NCBI GenBank assembly: GCA_902706235.1
Contig: CACSJR010000009.1
Coordinates: 1-64,000 of the forward strand
Source of the DNA: Citrobacter sp. 18056
Lineage (GTDB): Bacteria; Pseudomonadota; Gammaproteobacteria; Enterobacterales; Enterobacteriaceae
Direction of reading: 5' to 3'
Length of the DNA stretch: 64,000 nucleotides
Under the pieces are notes generated by a model that did not search any database, was not told the DNA's origin, and worked only from the letters and a program-made list of their open reading frames with translations. Position 1 is the stretch's first letter. Each line of letters begins with the position of its first letter. Of the stretch, positions 1 to 13,566 are shown piece after piece. A program made the translations under genes and the position numbers.

Positions 1-55
1 CAACCAACTGGGCTGACTCACGTCTGAATTCAGGACTAAAATTTTTTCTTTTCAT
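1..55 (-). CDS. IS3-family transposase OrfA, N-terminal 18 residues only (runs off the window)
   Basis: The minus strand from 55 reads [18 protein letters not shown] and continues beyond the window. Starts of the form MKxRNFSxEFxRESAQLV are typical of the OrfA helix-turn-helix protein of IS3-family elements, which binds the element ends and is fused to OrfB by a programmed frameshift to make active transposase. Only 18 residues can be seen, so the call rests on this N-terminal resemblance and on the adjacent element end. Confidence 0.7.
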   Translation of the reverse strand, partial: MKRKNFSPEFRRESAQLV

Positions 56-100
56 TGGTGCACCTGTGTTGTTCTGAGGTGAGCATATCACCTCTGTTCA
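1..100 (-). mobile_element. Right-hand end of an IS3-family insertion sequence (partial)
   Basis: On the minus strand the DNA below position 100 begins with TGAACAGAGG and 45 bases later an ORF opens that looks like an IS3-family OrfA. The tail-tube reading frame stops exactly at position 100 with a TGA that is the first triplet of this segment, as expected when an element inserted in a coding sequence. IS3-family ends typically begin with TG. Only this end is visible, so the subgroup, the second inverted repeat and the target duplication cannot be checked. Confidence 0.72.
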
Positions 101-295
101 GGTGGCCAAATTCAGTGTGCCACTACAACGGTCATATGCTGAGTTAAATGTTTTAACACTGATTACAGTACTTTCAAAACCAGAAGTTGTGAAGGTATTC
201 ACCTCTGGTACTTCTGCAAAATCAGTAGCAACGGTAGAACCCGCAGAACCTACCTCTACAGTAATATTAGCACCAGAAAAAATATCCATAGCCAT
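98..295 (-). pseudogene. Second tail-tube-like gene, cut after 65 codons by the IS element
   Basis: The protein starts MAMDIFSGANITVEVG, which resembles the start of the next gene upstream (MADIFSGKGLTLQYN), so the two look like paralogous siphophage tail-tube proteins. A normal tube protein of this sort is about 140-250 residues. Here the frame ends after 65 codons at a TGA supplied by the IS end. The remainder should lie on the other side of the IS, left of the window. Tube proteins stack as hexamers to form the DNA-conducting tail lumen. Whether the truncated product does anything is unknown; most likely the gene is dead. Confidence 0.65.
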
Positions 296-351
296 AGTTT
301 TTATATCCTTATATAAGTTTAATCGGGCAACGTCCTGTCACCCTTTTATAT

Positions 352-3192
352 TTATTTATTATCGATTAGTGATTGTACTAATGCTTTCAAGTTTTCAATT
401 TCAGTACTGAGATCATCATTCATCTGTTTTAATGCTTTAATTGCAGCTAAACCATCTAACATCATTGGTGTTTCATCAAGATGGTACAGATCACCAACTT
501 CTTTTACGTATTGTGGATCTATATCCATAATCTGTTGTGAAACTACTCCACGGCGTGGTGTCTCGTCTTCATCAGATTTAAAAGTAAAGTTAATAAAGTC
601 CATCCGAGAAATATTATCAAGAGCAATATTAAGATCTAATGGTTCTCCAATATTTTTAGCTGTCGCATCAGATACCGAGGACATTGTGATCTGTCGCCAT
701 GCCTGCCATGATTGAACATTAGTTAATGCCCTGCTGAAAATGTTACCGTTAGTATCGTAGAATCTTTGCTGATACCACTGATTTGTTATACCAGTAGCCG
801 CACTGTTCCCGTACTGAAGCCCTTGAGTACATTGAGTAAATAGCGAACCATAAACGTTTGAGCCAGATCCAACAGGAGAGTTACTCCAGACCCCCGACAC
901 CGCTGTCCATCCTTGATGTCGGACGTTAAAATCGGTTCCGGCTGCCCCATTATCAATACCGCCTCTCCATGAAAGACCGCCAGCCAACCCCATTTCTGAA
1001 CCACCGCCAGCAACTGAAGGGATATTAATCCACCCCTGACCAGCAACAGAACTATCGATTGTCCTACGATAGATTCTCGCTCCGTTGTTCTTATCATTTT
1101 CAAAACGAATCCTTCGCCCAACGGTGGTTGTATCTCCGTCGTTAACATCAAGATTTAAAGCGGGCCAATCGTCAGGTCTGGATACAGTCAAATTATTGGT
1201 GACTACTTGAGGTTGATTGAACGTATTTGACCTGTCCAATGTCGGTACTTCATGCCACTGCCATTTACCACTGTTCTGTGATGGCTGTACGCCTCCAGCA
1301 AAGACACGATTCCCATCAGGCTGAACAAGCATTCCAGAATAAGACGGTGAACCATCATACTGAGCAACAAAACCTGCACCGCCGAATGATGAAGGGGAAT
1401 CAATAGTTGCTGTAGTCGTTCGAATGAACCCTTTCGGTGCATCTTTCATATCGGCAACATGGCGAGGATCGATTCCAAGCCCAACTTCTGATAGCGTTCT
1501 GTCAATTGAGTAAATTTGCTGTCCGTTCAACGTTGCGGTACTGGCAACTATTCCCAAAGTACCTTTGCCTGTAGCTGTTTCGCCACCCGATGCAAACAGA
1601 CGTACATCAAAATCGTTACCAGTACCGGAACTATGCATATCAAGGAATGTCAGTACTGCCGTAGTACTACTACCCAGCTCAATACCCCTTGAAGTGGTTG
1701 AGTTGCTTCCAATAGCAATAGAACCGTTGAAATTCTGCCCCCCATCCCATGTATTGGTAGCGTTAAGTAAAGGAACAGTACCCCCAGATGTACCAACGTT
1801 TACCGTCGCAGCCGTACCAAGTCCAAGATTCGTTCTTGCCGCCGCAGCCGTGGTCGCTCCAGTACCGCCACTCGTTAGGGGTAATGCAGTAGAAAGGGTT
1901 AAGGTCGATAACGTCGCCTGACCGCCTGTGATAGCAACTGCGTTAGCGTTCTGTACTGCAAGGGAACCTAAACCAAGATTAGTACGGGAAGTGACAATAT
2001 TATTAAGGTCTGCAAGATTACTTGCGACCTTTAGCTGTGCGTCATTAGTAACGTTAGATAAACCAACATCGGCTTTAGTTACTGTCACATTGGATGATAA
2101 TGCATGACCGTTTACTGTAATTGTTTTAGGAACCAATTCTGTATTAACATGAGTAGTTAATGTATTAATTGAATTATTAATCTCATCAATATCGCTATCA
2201 ATCTCTTCTTTCGAATACACATCCAGATTAGCACGGGCAATTTCATTATCAGCGATATCGGCTAAATTACTGATAACTTTTAACTGTGCATCATTAGTGA
2301 CATTTTCTAATTGAATATCTTGTTTTGTAAGTATTACATCGTCGGAAAGCTCATGACCATTAACGGTACGCTCGACGGGAACAGAACCAGTGTCAGTACT
2401 GGTTAATGTAATGTCTGCCGTTAGTGCTTTACCGTTGACTGTACGGGTTAGCGGTACATAACGTGCGTCCATCTGTGTAGCCGTGTAGATACGAGTCCAT
2501 GCCGTGGTGGCGTTTTTTGCGAATAGGCTTAGTGTGCCTGTTTTTGTCATCGCAAATTCAGCAACGCTCGAACCATCGACAAGCCCTATGCCCATCATAT
2601 CGGCCCCAGCAGGATTACCCTGTTGTGTTGACGGTACTTTGATAAAGCTGTTACCCGTTGGTGTGACTGGTGCGTACTGCGGTATACCAGTAGTGTTAGC
2701 ACCTACGCCGTAATCCCCCTGATAGACAGGAAGAAGTGCAGCCATTGTCATTACACGGGCAACCACATCAGCAGGTGTAAATGAATAGGATTTAGTAACT
2801 ACCTGATCTTTGTCGCCGGATAATTGAGTACCCGTAACGTAACCATTGACGATGGCATAAGTGATCTGACTTTCTTCTAAATCTAATTGATACTGAATAA
2901 TGACCTGAAATACAGATTGTGATTCAGCCATTTCATCTAAGAATTGGTGCGTAGGATCATCAGGTAAGTATGCAACCACAATATCAAATGGTTCTACTGA
3001 TTTATCGGATAGTAGTACTGTCTTGTACTCATTATCATAGGTTTCAAAATTATTTGTTTCTGACTGGATGGTTAGAGCAGGAAATTCAGTTACATTATTA
3101 ATAGTAACATTGCCTATGCCCTGTGGTGAACGGTTTCCAGTGTCCGTATTATATTGTAAAGTTAATCCCTTACCTGAAAAAATGTCGGCCAT
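352..3192 (-). CDS. Chimeric tail protein: tail-tube domain fused to fibre-like repeats and C-terminal S74 chaperone domain (946 aa)
   Basis: Residues 1 to about 150 read like a siphophage tail-tube protein, ending in the segment SYSFTPADVV. From about 230 the sequence changes to tail-fibre character: three TVNGxxL repeats near residues 251, 276 and 359, two with the following VTNDAQLKV segment (298-306, 381-389), then Gly/Ser/Thr/Asn-rich stretches such as TNLGLG. The last 110 residues (from about 837) look like a peptidase S74 intramolecular chaperone, with the Ser-Asp...Lys pattern SDATAK at 841-846, and end in a coiled-coil-like helix. S74 domains trimerise fibres and then usually cut themselves off. 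The gene follows the tail-terminator-like gene with 17 bases between them. Tube plus fibre in one chain is unusual; a fusion of two genes is the simplest reading. Confidence 0.75.
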   Translation of the reverse strand: MADIFSGKGLTLQYNTDTGNRSPQGIGNVTINNVTEFPALTIQSETNNFETYDNEYKTVLLSDKSVEPFDIVVAYLPDDPTHQFLDEMAESQSVFQVIIQYQLDLEESQITYAIVNGYVTGTQLSGDKDQVVTKSYSFTPADVVARVMTMAALLPVYQGDYGVGANTTGIPQYAPVTPTGNSFIKVPSTQQGNPAGADMMGIGLVDGSSVAEFAMTKTGTLSLFAKNATTAWTRIYTATQMDARYVPLTRTVNGKALTADITLTSTDTGSVPVERTVNGHELSDDVILTKQDIQLENVTNDAQLKVISNLADIADNEIARANLDVYSKEEIDSDIDEINNSINTLTTHVNTELVPKTITVNGHALSSNVTVTKADVGLSNVTNDAQLKVASNLADLNNIVTSRTNLGLGSLAVQNANAVAITGGQATLSTLTLSTALPLTSGGTGATTAAAARTNLGLGTAATVNVGTSGGTVPLLNATNTWDGGQNFNGSIAIGSNSTTSRGIELGSSTTAVLTFLDMHSSGTGNDFDVRLFASGGETATGKGTLGIVASTATLNGQQIYSIDRTLSEVGLGIDPRHVADMKDAPKGFIRTTTATIDSPSSFGGAGFVAQYDGSPSYSGMLVQPDGNRVFAGGVQPSQNSGKWQWHEVPTLDRSNTFNQPQVVTNNLTVSRPDDWPALNLDVNDGDTTTVGRRIRFENDKNNGARIYRRTIDSSVAGQGWINIPSVAGGGSEMGLAGGLSWRGGIDNGAAGTDFNVRHQGWTAVSGVWSNSPVGSGSNVYGSLFTQCTQGLQYGNSAATGITNQWYQQRFYDTNGNIFSRALTNVQSWQAWRQITMSSVSDATAKNIGEPLDLNIALDNISRMDFINFTFKSDEDETPRRGVVSQQIMDIDPQYVKEVGDLYHLDETPMMLDGLAAIKALKQMNDDLSTEIENLKALVQSLIDNK

Positions 3193-3209
3193 TTTATATC
3201 CTTATAGCG

Positions 3210-3602
3210 TTATCTTGTTTTCTCCGTAACTTGAATATTTATCGTGAATGATAAAGAAACCGAGCCAGTTATAGGGTCTGTTACGATATCAGATTGTTCA
3301 TATGAGTAAGAGAGAATGATTAAATCAGCATCCTTGAAAGCACGTGCTTTCTCATTATCAAAAGTACTGATAATCTGATCATAAGTAATTGATGGTGCAG
3401 TATTGCCTGATTCTGGTTTTGGACTAATCAAGTACTGAATAGCAAAGTTACCTGCTTGTCTCTGCCCTCCAAAAGAAATTGAAGACAATGAGTAATCAAA
3501 TGCTATCTGTTCAAATACATCTGCATCACGTGATACTGTTAGATTCTTAGTTGCGTTGATTAGCTGTTTCATTGTCTGGCGTACTTTCTGTACTAACATC
3601 AT
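3210..3602 (-). CDS. Putative tail terminator / tail-completion protein (130 aa)
   Basis: I chose the start at 3602 (MMLVQKVRQTMKQ...), directly after the stop of the preceding gene and behind AGAGG; a longer frame to 3680 would overlap that gene and add an odd hydrophobic leader. The family is not recognisable from motifs. Position, size and order (after portal, capsid and a connector, before the tube protein) match the gpU/gpZ-type tail terminator or completion proteins of lambda-like siphophages, which cap the tail tube and join it to the head. The functional assignment is therefore by synteny. Confidence 0.5.
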   Translation of the reverse strand: MMLVQKVRQTMKQLINATKNLTVSRDADVFEQIAFDYSLSSISFGGQRQAGNFAIQYLISPKPESGNTAPSITYDQIISTFDNEKARAFKDADLIILSYSYEQSDIVTDPITGSVSLSFTINIQVTEKTR

Positions 3603-3603
3603 A

Positions 3604-3927
3604 TTAGTAGTCCTCTGCAAATGAAGCACCAGCAGAAGTACGAAAGTAGCAATTAACCATACCTGACCGATCATCTTCAAAATTATAAATTGTTTGGTTT
3701 ACACCATCGATGATCAGCACTGTACCGATAGCTATATCAGCATTAACTAAATCATCCTTTCTCATTGTTACGTATGTTTCTGTACTTTCGATAAATCCAC
3801 CTGCCGCTTCAATAGAAACGGGAAGTACTTCTACAATTCCAGTAAAAGTACTTCCCGTAGAAGTTTGGATTAATTGACCGAAAGCATTTAGAAACGTATC
3901 TTGTTGACCGTTAGAAAATGCTCTCAT
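3604..3927 (-). CDS. Putative head-tail connector protein, gpFII-like (107 aa)
   Basis: A small protein immediately downstream of the capsid gene (5 bases apart). In lambdoid phages the gene after the capsid cluster encodes the head-tail joining protein gpFII of about 117 residues, which this one matches in size and place. Segments such as GTVLIIDGVNQTIYNF suggest the beta-rich fold of that family, where a short loop binds the portal ring. There is no diagnostic motif, so the name rests on position and size. Confidence 0.55.
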   Translation of the reverse strand: MRAFSNGQQDTFLNAFGQLIQTSTGSTFTGIVEVLPVSIEAAGGFIESTETYVTMRKDDLVNADIAIGTVLIIDGVNQTIYNFEDDRSGMVNCYFRTSAGASFAEDY

Positions 3928-3932
3928 AGTTA

Positions 3933-7754
<3,822 letters not shown>

Positions 7755-7757
7755 TTA

Positions 7758-10416
<2,659 letters not shown>

Positions 10417-10782
10417 ATGAAAATATATCCATTGATAGTACTGTTATGCTCCGTTGCCACTGGCTGTATGTCTAACCCCCGTATCGATGATCTGTCTGGT
10501 GCTGAACGGGCAAAGGCCGCCAATATGCCCGTACATAATGATAACCCTTACCCTACTGCACAGGTGATCAAGACTGTAACGGGTTTAAGTTGTAATCGTA
10601 ATGGTAATCAGCAGCAGGATGTGAGCCAGTCGGAAGCACTAGAAGGGATAAAGATACAGGCGGCGATGGTGGATGCAGATGCGGTAGTCAACAATCTCTG
10701 TCAGAAGAACTCTGATACTGATTGGACTAACAATTGCTGGGCTTCCGTGAAGTGTATTGGTGATGCGGTTAAGTTGAAATAG
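10417..10782 (+). CDS. RcsF-like outer-membrane lipoprotein (121 aa)
   Basis: It has a lipoprotein signal: MKIYPLIVLLCSVATGC with a Cys at 17 in a lipobox. The rest aligns with E. coli RcsF: a proline-containing linker, then SC...NLC...NCW...KCIGDAV with four cysteines in the same order as RcsF (DSC, HSC, GCY, VCIGSAL), where they form two disulfides. RcsF senses envelope stress and starts the Rcs phosphorelay by releasing IgaA. This copy is 121 residues against 134 and is the only plus-strand gene in this stretch, so it is probably lysogeny cargo. Whether it activates, blocks or ignores Rcs is unknown. Confidence 0.62.
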   Translation: MKIYPLIVLLCSVATGCMSNPRIDDLSGAERAKAANMPVHNDNPYPTAQVIKTVTGLSCNRNGNQQQDVSQSEALEGIKIQAAMVDADAVVNNLCQKNSDTDWTNNCWASVKCIGDAVKLK

Positions 10783-10793
10783 AATGTTGTTCT

Positions 10794-10824
10794 ACACCCC
10801 GTAGAGTCGTTGGCTACGGGGTGT
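10794..10824. terminator. Strong hairpin between convergent genes
   Basis: A perfect 11-base stem, ACACCCCGTAG and CTACGGGGTGT with a nine-base loop, lies between the stop of the RcsF-like gene and the stop of the opposite-strand lipoprotein. The T-tract on either side is weak, but its place between convergent genes suggests a shared terminator. Confidence 0.65.
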
Positions 10825-10831
10825 CTGTTGC

Positions 10832-11191
10832 TTATACTTTTCTTTCTAATGGTCGATCACAGTCGCCATCATCATCAAAACTGTTTGAATCTTTAGCTAA
10901 CGCATTTGGATAATGACGATATGTTGTCAGTGCATTATTAAAGATTAATCCTACTAGTTCATAGTTTGCACCGAGATAAAAGGCATAATTCCATTCCCCT
11001 TCTCCCAAACTTGCATTTCTTAGCGATAGCTTACGTCCATCATATATAATATATTGCCCGCCACTATCCATCTTTAGGGCGTGCGTTTTTGACCTATCAG
11101 CGGAAGAATAACATGTGAACGAGATTTCATTATCTTTCTTAGCACATCCAATTAGCATTGTTGATGCTAAAAGCATAATTCTTAGTTTCAT
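10832..11191 (-). CDS. Small prophage lipoprotein of unknown function (119 aa)
   Basis: Starting at 11191 gives MKLRIMLLASTMLIGC, a clear lipoprotein signal with the lipidated Cys at residue 16; the frame extends five codons further up without a better start. The mature part (SFTCYSSADRS..., YIIYDGRKL...) has further cysteines and ends in a highly charged Asp/Glu/Arg segment. I do not recognise the family. It lies among other small lipoprotein and membrane genes that look like lysogenic-conversion cargo. Confidence 0.6.
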   Translation of the reverse strand: MKLRIMLLASTMLIGCAKKDNEISFTCYSSADRSKTHALKMDSGGQYIIYDGRKLSLRNASLGEGEWNYAFYLGANYELVGLIFNNALTTYRHYPNALAKDSNSFDDDGDCDRPLERKV

Positions 11192-11225
11192 ATGTTTCAC
11201 ACCCACGACATTGACGAACTATCTA

Positions 11226-11441
11226 TTATTGATTGTCCAGCATATACATTTGTGAGTTAACACCATCTAAGGTTGCGTAGTTAGTATCGGTGCGTTTAGT
11301 TATAACTAGCGTCTTACACTTCCATTTTGAATGACCATCTAATTTATATATTAATGACCTTTCCGCATGTTCCCTATTATCGCACAGATAGCTATTGCCA
11401 TCATAACAAGTCCATATGCCAAAGTTGTCCATAGAGTACAA
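11226..11441 (-). CDS. Small cysteine-containing protein of unknown family (71 aa)
   Basis: The frame overlaps the end of the membrane protein gene at 11351 by 91 bases in another frame, and no good ribosome site precedes it, so the start is uncertain (11441 or 11432). Coding character is supported by relatives nearby: its KWKCKTL segment recurs as a remnant at 10346-10372, and its TKRTDT segment recurs near the C-terminus of the lipoprotein at 11714. It may be the displaced C-terminal part of an older cargo gene. Confidence 0.4.
   Translation of the reverse strand: MYSMDNFGIWTCYDGNSYLCDNREHAERSLIYKLDGHSKWKCKTLVITKRTDTNYATLDGVNSQMYMLDNQ
11283..11306 (-). repeat. 24-base repeat shared with 11782-11806
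   Basis: The stretch containing GTATCGGTGCGTTTAGT occurs here and again at about 11784-11804 inside the downstream part of the lipoprotein gene 11714-12091, encoding TKRTDT in both. With the neighbouring repeat at 11307-11333 it shows that parts of these cargo genes were copied or shuffled. Confidence 0.65.
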
Positions 11442-11581
11442 GACACTAATGCACCAACATACATATCAAAGGTTAGGTAGTCGTGTGTAATCCACATATA
11501 TGCACCAACTGGAATTGCTAACATGCCAGCGATGCTAAAAAGTGCAAATACCCAATGAAAGAGAAATCCAACAATTTCCAT
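11351..11581 (-). CDS. Small inner-membrane protein, two predicted membrane helices (76 aa)
   Basis: Two hydrophobic segments (about residues 4-30 and 41-69) separated by a short polar turn, with basic residues only at the very end (NMRKGH), predict a hairpin membrane protein. An AAGGGG lies about 11 bases upstream of the ATG. No family is recognised. Phage proteins of this shape include superinfection-exclusion proteins and holin-like proteins, but nothing specific points to either; no endolysin gene adjoins it. Confidence 0.5.
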   Translation of the reverse strand: MEIVGFLFHWVFALFSIAGMLAIPVGAYMWITHDYLTFDMYVGALVSCTLWTTLAYGLVMMAIAICAIIGNMRKGH

Positions 11582-11713
11582 AACCCATGCCCCTTACGGC
11601 AATAGTTTTATAAAAAATGATAGCTCGATGCTTAATCAGTTCAAGTACAAAAAATGAAACGATACAAAATTCCATATGTTTATTTTAATACGTTACTTTA
11701 TAGTGATAATTCA

Positions 11714-12091
11714 TTAATAAATTTCATTATTAGGCCAAGTGGAACATATGTGGTTCTGCATATGCATTGAACTTTCAGTATGCGTATCGGTGCGTTTAGT
11801 CATAACTTTAGGGGTATGCTCTCTGTAGCTATGCAAATCGGCGATCCGCTCCGCTCGAATCATACATCCAGTACTGCCATTGTCCGCCTGGTAAATCGGA
11901 TTGTAGGTGCGGCCACAATCACTCTGGAACTGTGGACGGTAGTACTTCACCCCGTTACGTGTGCCAGCGTCGAACAGTACTATTGTAGCCTTGTTATCAA
12001 CGTTGCCGACAAAGGCTTTATCCATGAATGAGTGATGTACGCTGCCGCAGCCTGTGAGCAGTACTACCAACATGACGATTAGTATTTTCAT
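11714..12091 (-). CDS. Prophage lipoprotein of unknown function (125 aa)
   Basis: The start at 12091 gives MKILIVMLVVLLTGCGSVHH, a textbook lipoprotein signal (Cys15); the frame could extend 12 codons upstream, but that part overlaps the EAL-like gene and lacks signal character, and AGGG precedes 12091. The mature protein contains ATIVLFDAGTRNGVKYYRP and three more cysteines. The family is unknown. Its C-terminal TKRTDT block is shared with the protein at 11226. Confidence 0.6.
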   Translation of the reverse strand: MKILIVMLVVLLTGCGSVHHSFMDKAFVGNVDNKATIVLFDAGTRNGVKYYRPQFQSDCGRTYNPIYQADNGSTGCMIRAERIADLHSYREHTPKVMTKRTDTHTESSMHMQNHICSTWPNNEIY

Positions 12092-12101
12092 TGTTATATC
12101 C

Positions 12102-12611
12102 CTATAGAAGTTGTTCGCATTGTTCAAAGCGGATTGGCCTGTACTCTCCCTGTACTGCCCATACCCCCGAATCTCGTAAAATCCGGTGATTTCGATTGCT
12201 GCTGACTTGTACGATCACCTTGTCGCAGTACTGCATGATGTTCTTAATGAGTACCGGGAAGATCAACCGCTCTATGTATTCCTCAGTGAACCGTCTATTT
12301 AGTCGAACTAAGTCGTAACCGTCCGTTAGCAGCGGTTCAGCAGCCATGTACCGTATGAATGGTAGATCTTCATAGCGTGTACCTGTGCCAGTACTGAGCA
12401 CGCACAACAGCCCCTTTTCTTTGAACCATGCGGCTTTACCCTGAATCATTCTTAACTGGTTCTGATAGACCACGTGACGGATATATTCACTTTCCTTTCC
12501 TGCCCCCATCAGTACCCGGCAACCGTTTATCAGTACACGGGTTTCCAGCTCTACGCCGAGTAACATACCGTCCAAAGACGTAATTGGAACTGCCCAATGT
12601 TCGAGTTTCAT
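12102..12611 (-). CDS. Degenerate, shortened EAL-domain protein (169 aa)
   Basis: It begins with the usual entry to an EAL phosphodiesterase domain (PITSLDGMLLGVELETR, with ELE in place of EAL or ELL) and ends with segments matching the last strands: LVRLNRRF for the usual IKLDRxF, then IVQVS and WAVQGEYRPI for the QGY/FxxP end. Active EAL enzymes are about 240 residues with several conserved acidic metal ligands. Here the barrel is shortened to 169 residues and the Asp of the KxD motif is Asn. That pattern resembles non-catalytic EAL proteins such as YdiV/RflP, which regulate flagellar genes by binding FlhD. A protein-binding role is inference. Confidence 0.6.
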   Translation of the reverse strand: MKLEHWAVPITSLDGMLLGVELETRVLINGCRVLMGAGKESEYIRHVVYQNQLRMIQGKAAWFKEKGLLCVLSTGTGTRYEDLPFIRYMAAEPLLTDGYDLVRLNRRFTEEYIERLIFPVLIKNIMQYCDKVIVQVSSNRNHRILRDSGVWAVQGEYRPIRFEQCEQLL

Positions 12612-12637
12612 GTTGATCTCTCAGTTGTCATAACTGA

Positions 12638-12690
12638 TTGATAATTGATCATTTTTAAGCATTGATCAAATTAAAATGATCGATAATTAT
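12638..12690. promoter_or_regulatory. AT-rich inverted repeat between divergent cargo genes, three GATC sites
   Basis: ATAATTGATCATTTT and, inverted, ATAATTATCGATCATTTT flank a central TTGATCA, giving an imperfect palindrome of about 50 bases with GATC at 12647, 12664 and 12678. It lies 27 bases upstream of the EAL-like gene and about 100 bases upstream of the SOS-box gene, where an operator would be expected. The binding protein is unknown. Confidence 0.4.
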
Positions 12691-12752
12691 TTTTCTACCG
12701 TTTTTAGTGGTAAGTGATTTTCATGGCTGGATCTGTGCGAAATGTGATGCCA

Positions 12753-12772
12753 TACTGTATGGATAACCAGTA
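12753..12772 (+). promoter_or_regulatory. LexA (SOS) box upstream of the 12791 gene
   Basis: TACTGTATGGATAACCAGTA has the LexA core CTG-N10-CAG with the consensus TACTGTAT left half and an AGTA right end. It ends 18 bases before the ATG at 12791, so LexA bound here would block that gene's promoter and DNA damage would release it. Confidence 0.8.
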
Positions 12773-12790
12773 TTAATGTAGAGGCTTAGT

Positions 12791-13102
12791 ATGGGCAAGA
12801 ATGGTTTTGATCCGGCAATCAAACACGGGGTACAGCAGTTTGAGCATTTAGGCCAATGGGCTAAAGTCTGCTATTGGGGATACAGTCTTGATAAGTTTGC
12901 ATATGGGGATCGCGTATTCTTCCAGAATCAGCAAGGTACATACTGGTTAGGCACGATTGAGCGTGATTGTTTCGTGTTCATACTGGAAACGCCGCTAAGT
13001 TCAGTACTGGAAGGTTTGCATTATCTGAGTACTGAGAATGCCGTCTATAAGCAGCATGAAGAAGATGGTTGGTTCTGTGAGCAGGGAGAATTACCGTTTT
13101 GA
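12791..13102 (+). CDS. SOS-controlled prophage protein of unknown function (103 aa)
   Basis: A soluble, aromatic-rich protein (HLGQWAKVCYWGYSLDKF, then YGDRVFF and TYWLGTIERD) without a recognised family. AGAGG precedes the ATG by about eight bases and a LexA box lies just upstream, so expression should follow DNA damage. In other temperate phages genes in this situation include antirepressors such as Tum of phage 186, which trigger induction; that is possible here but not shown by sequence. It is transcribed against most of the prophage and towards the minus-strand genes at 13273 and 13709. Confidence 0.6.
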   Translation: MGKNGFDPAIKHGVQQFEHLGQWAKVCYWGYSLDKFAYGDRVFFQNQQGTYWLGTIERDCFVFILETPLSSVLEGLHYLSTENAVYKQHEEDGWFCEQGELPF

Positions 13103-13105
13103 TCG

Positions 13106-13152
13106 CGTTCCCCCTCACCCCCAACAAACCTACCCAATGGTGAAGGGGAACA
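13106..13152 (+). terminator. Inverted repeat after the SOS gene
   Basis: GTTCCCCCTCAC and GTGAAGGGGAAC form an 11-base-pair stem with one mismatch around a 23-base loop, beginning four bases after the stop at 13102. There is no T-tract, so it may act as an RNA-stabilising 3' structure rather than a true terminator. Confidence 0.45.
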
Positions 13153-13272
13153 CGTAGTGGCAGTATACAGAGTTATGTTTCTCCGTTCATCTTATTTTAC
13201 GGTATCCAGTATTTCAGCTAAGAAATCAGCAAAATTATCGAATGAACCAAAAACATTTTCCGTTCCAGAACT

Positions 13273-13566
13273 TCAATACTTTATTGTATTCGTACTGGAA
13301 AGTTCATCCATGAGCCTTGTAAAGAGTTTCACAGCTTTTATGATGTTCTCTAAATCTGGATTTATCAGTATTTCCTGAAACATAGCCGCTTCATCATCTT
13401 CTATATTTAAGTACTTGGTAGTATCTAAAGGTTCAGTATGGAAGGATGAACGGCGTTGTATATCAAGGTTTGAAGTACCATCTGTTTCAATCCTTATGTT
13501 GTTAGTAACATAAAGAAAGTAGATAGTATCGTCTTCGTAGTATGTGAATTCAGTTCTAAATGTCAT
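13273..13566 (-). CDS. Hypothetical prophage protein (97 aa)
   Basis: A small acidic protein (start MTFRTEFTYYEDDTIYFLYV) with no family I recognise. It ends at a TGA, after which the same frame stays open for 25 more codons with protein-like content (FGSFDNFADFLAEILDTV) before a TAA. This suggests either a recent nonsense mutation in a gene of about 120 codons or occasional read-through. No clear partner gene. Confidence 0.5.
   Translation of the reverse strand: MTFRTEFTYYEDDTIYFLYVTNNIRIETDGTSNLDIQRRSSFHTEPLDTTKYLNIEDDEAAMFQEILINPDLENIIKAVKLFTRLMDELSSTNTIKY

Noticed and set aside
102..410. A 102-codon plus-strand frame at the left end
   Set aside because: Antisense to the tube-like gene and the end of the chimera, with no start context.
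3603..3680. N-terminal hydrophobic extension of the 3210 gene
   Set aside because: It overlaps the previous gene, and a ribosome site with start exactly after that gene's stop is better.
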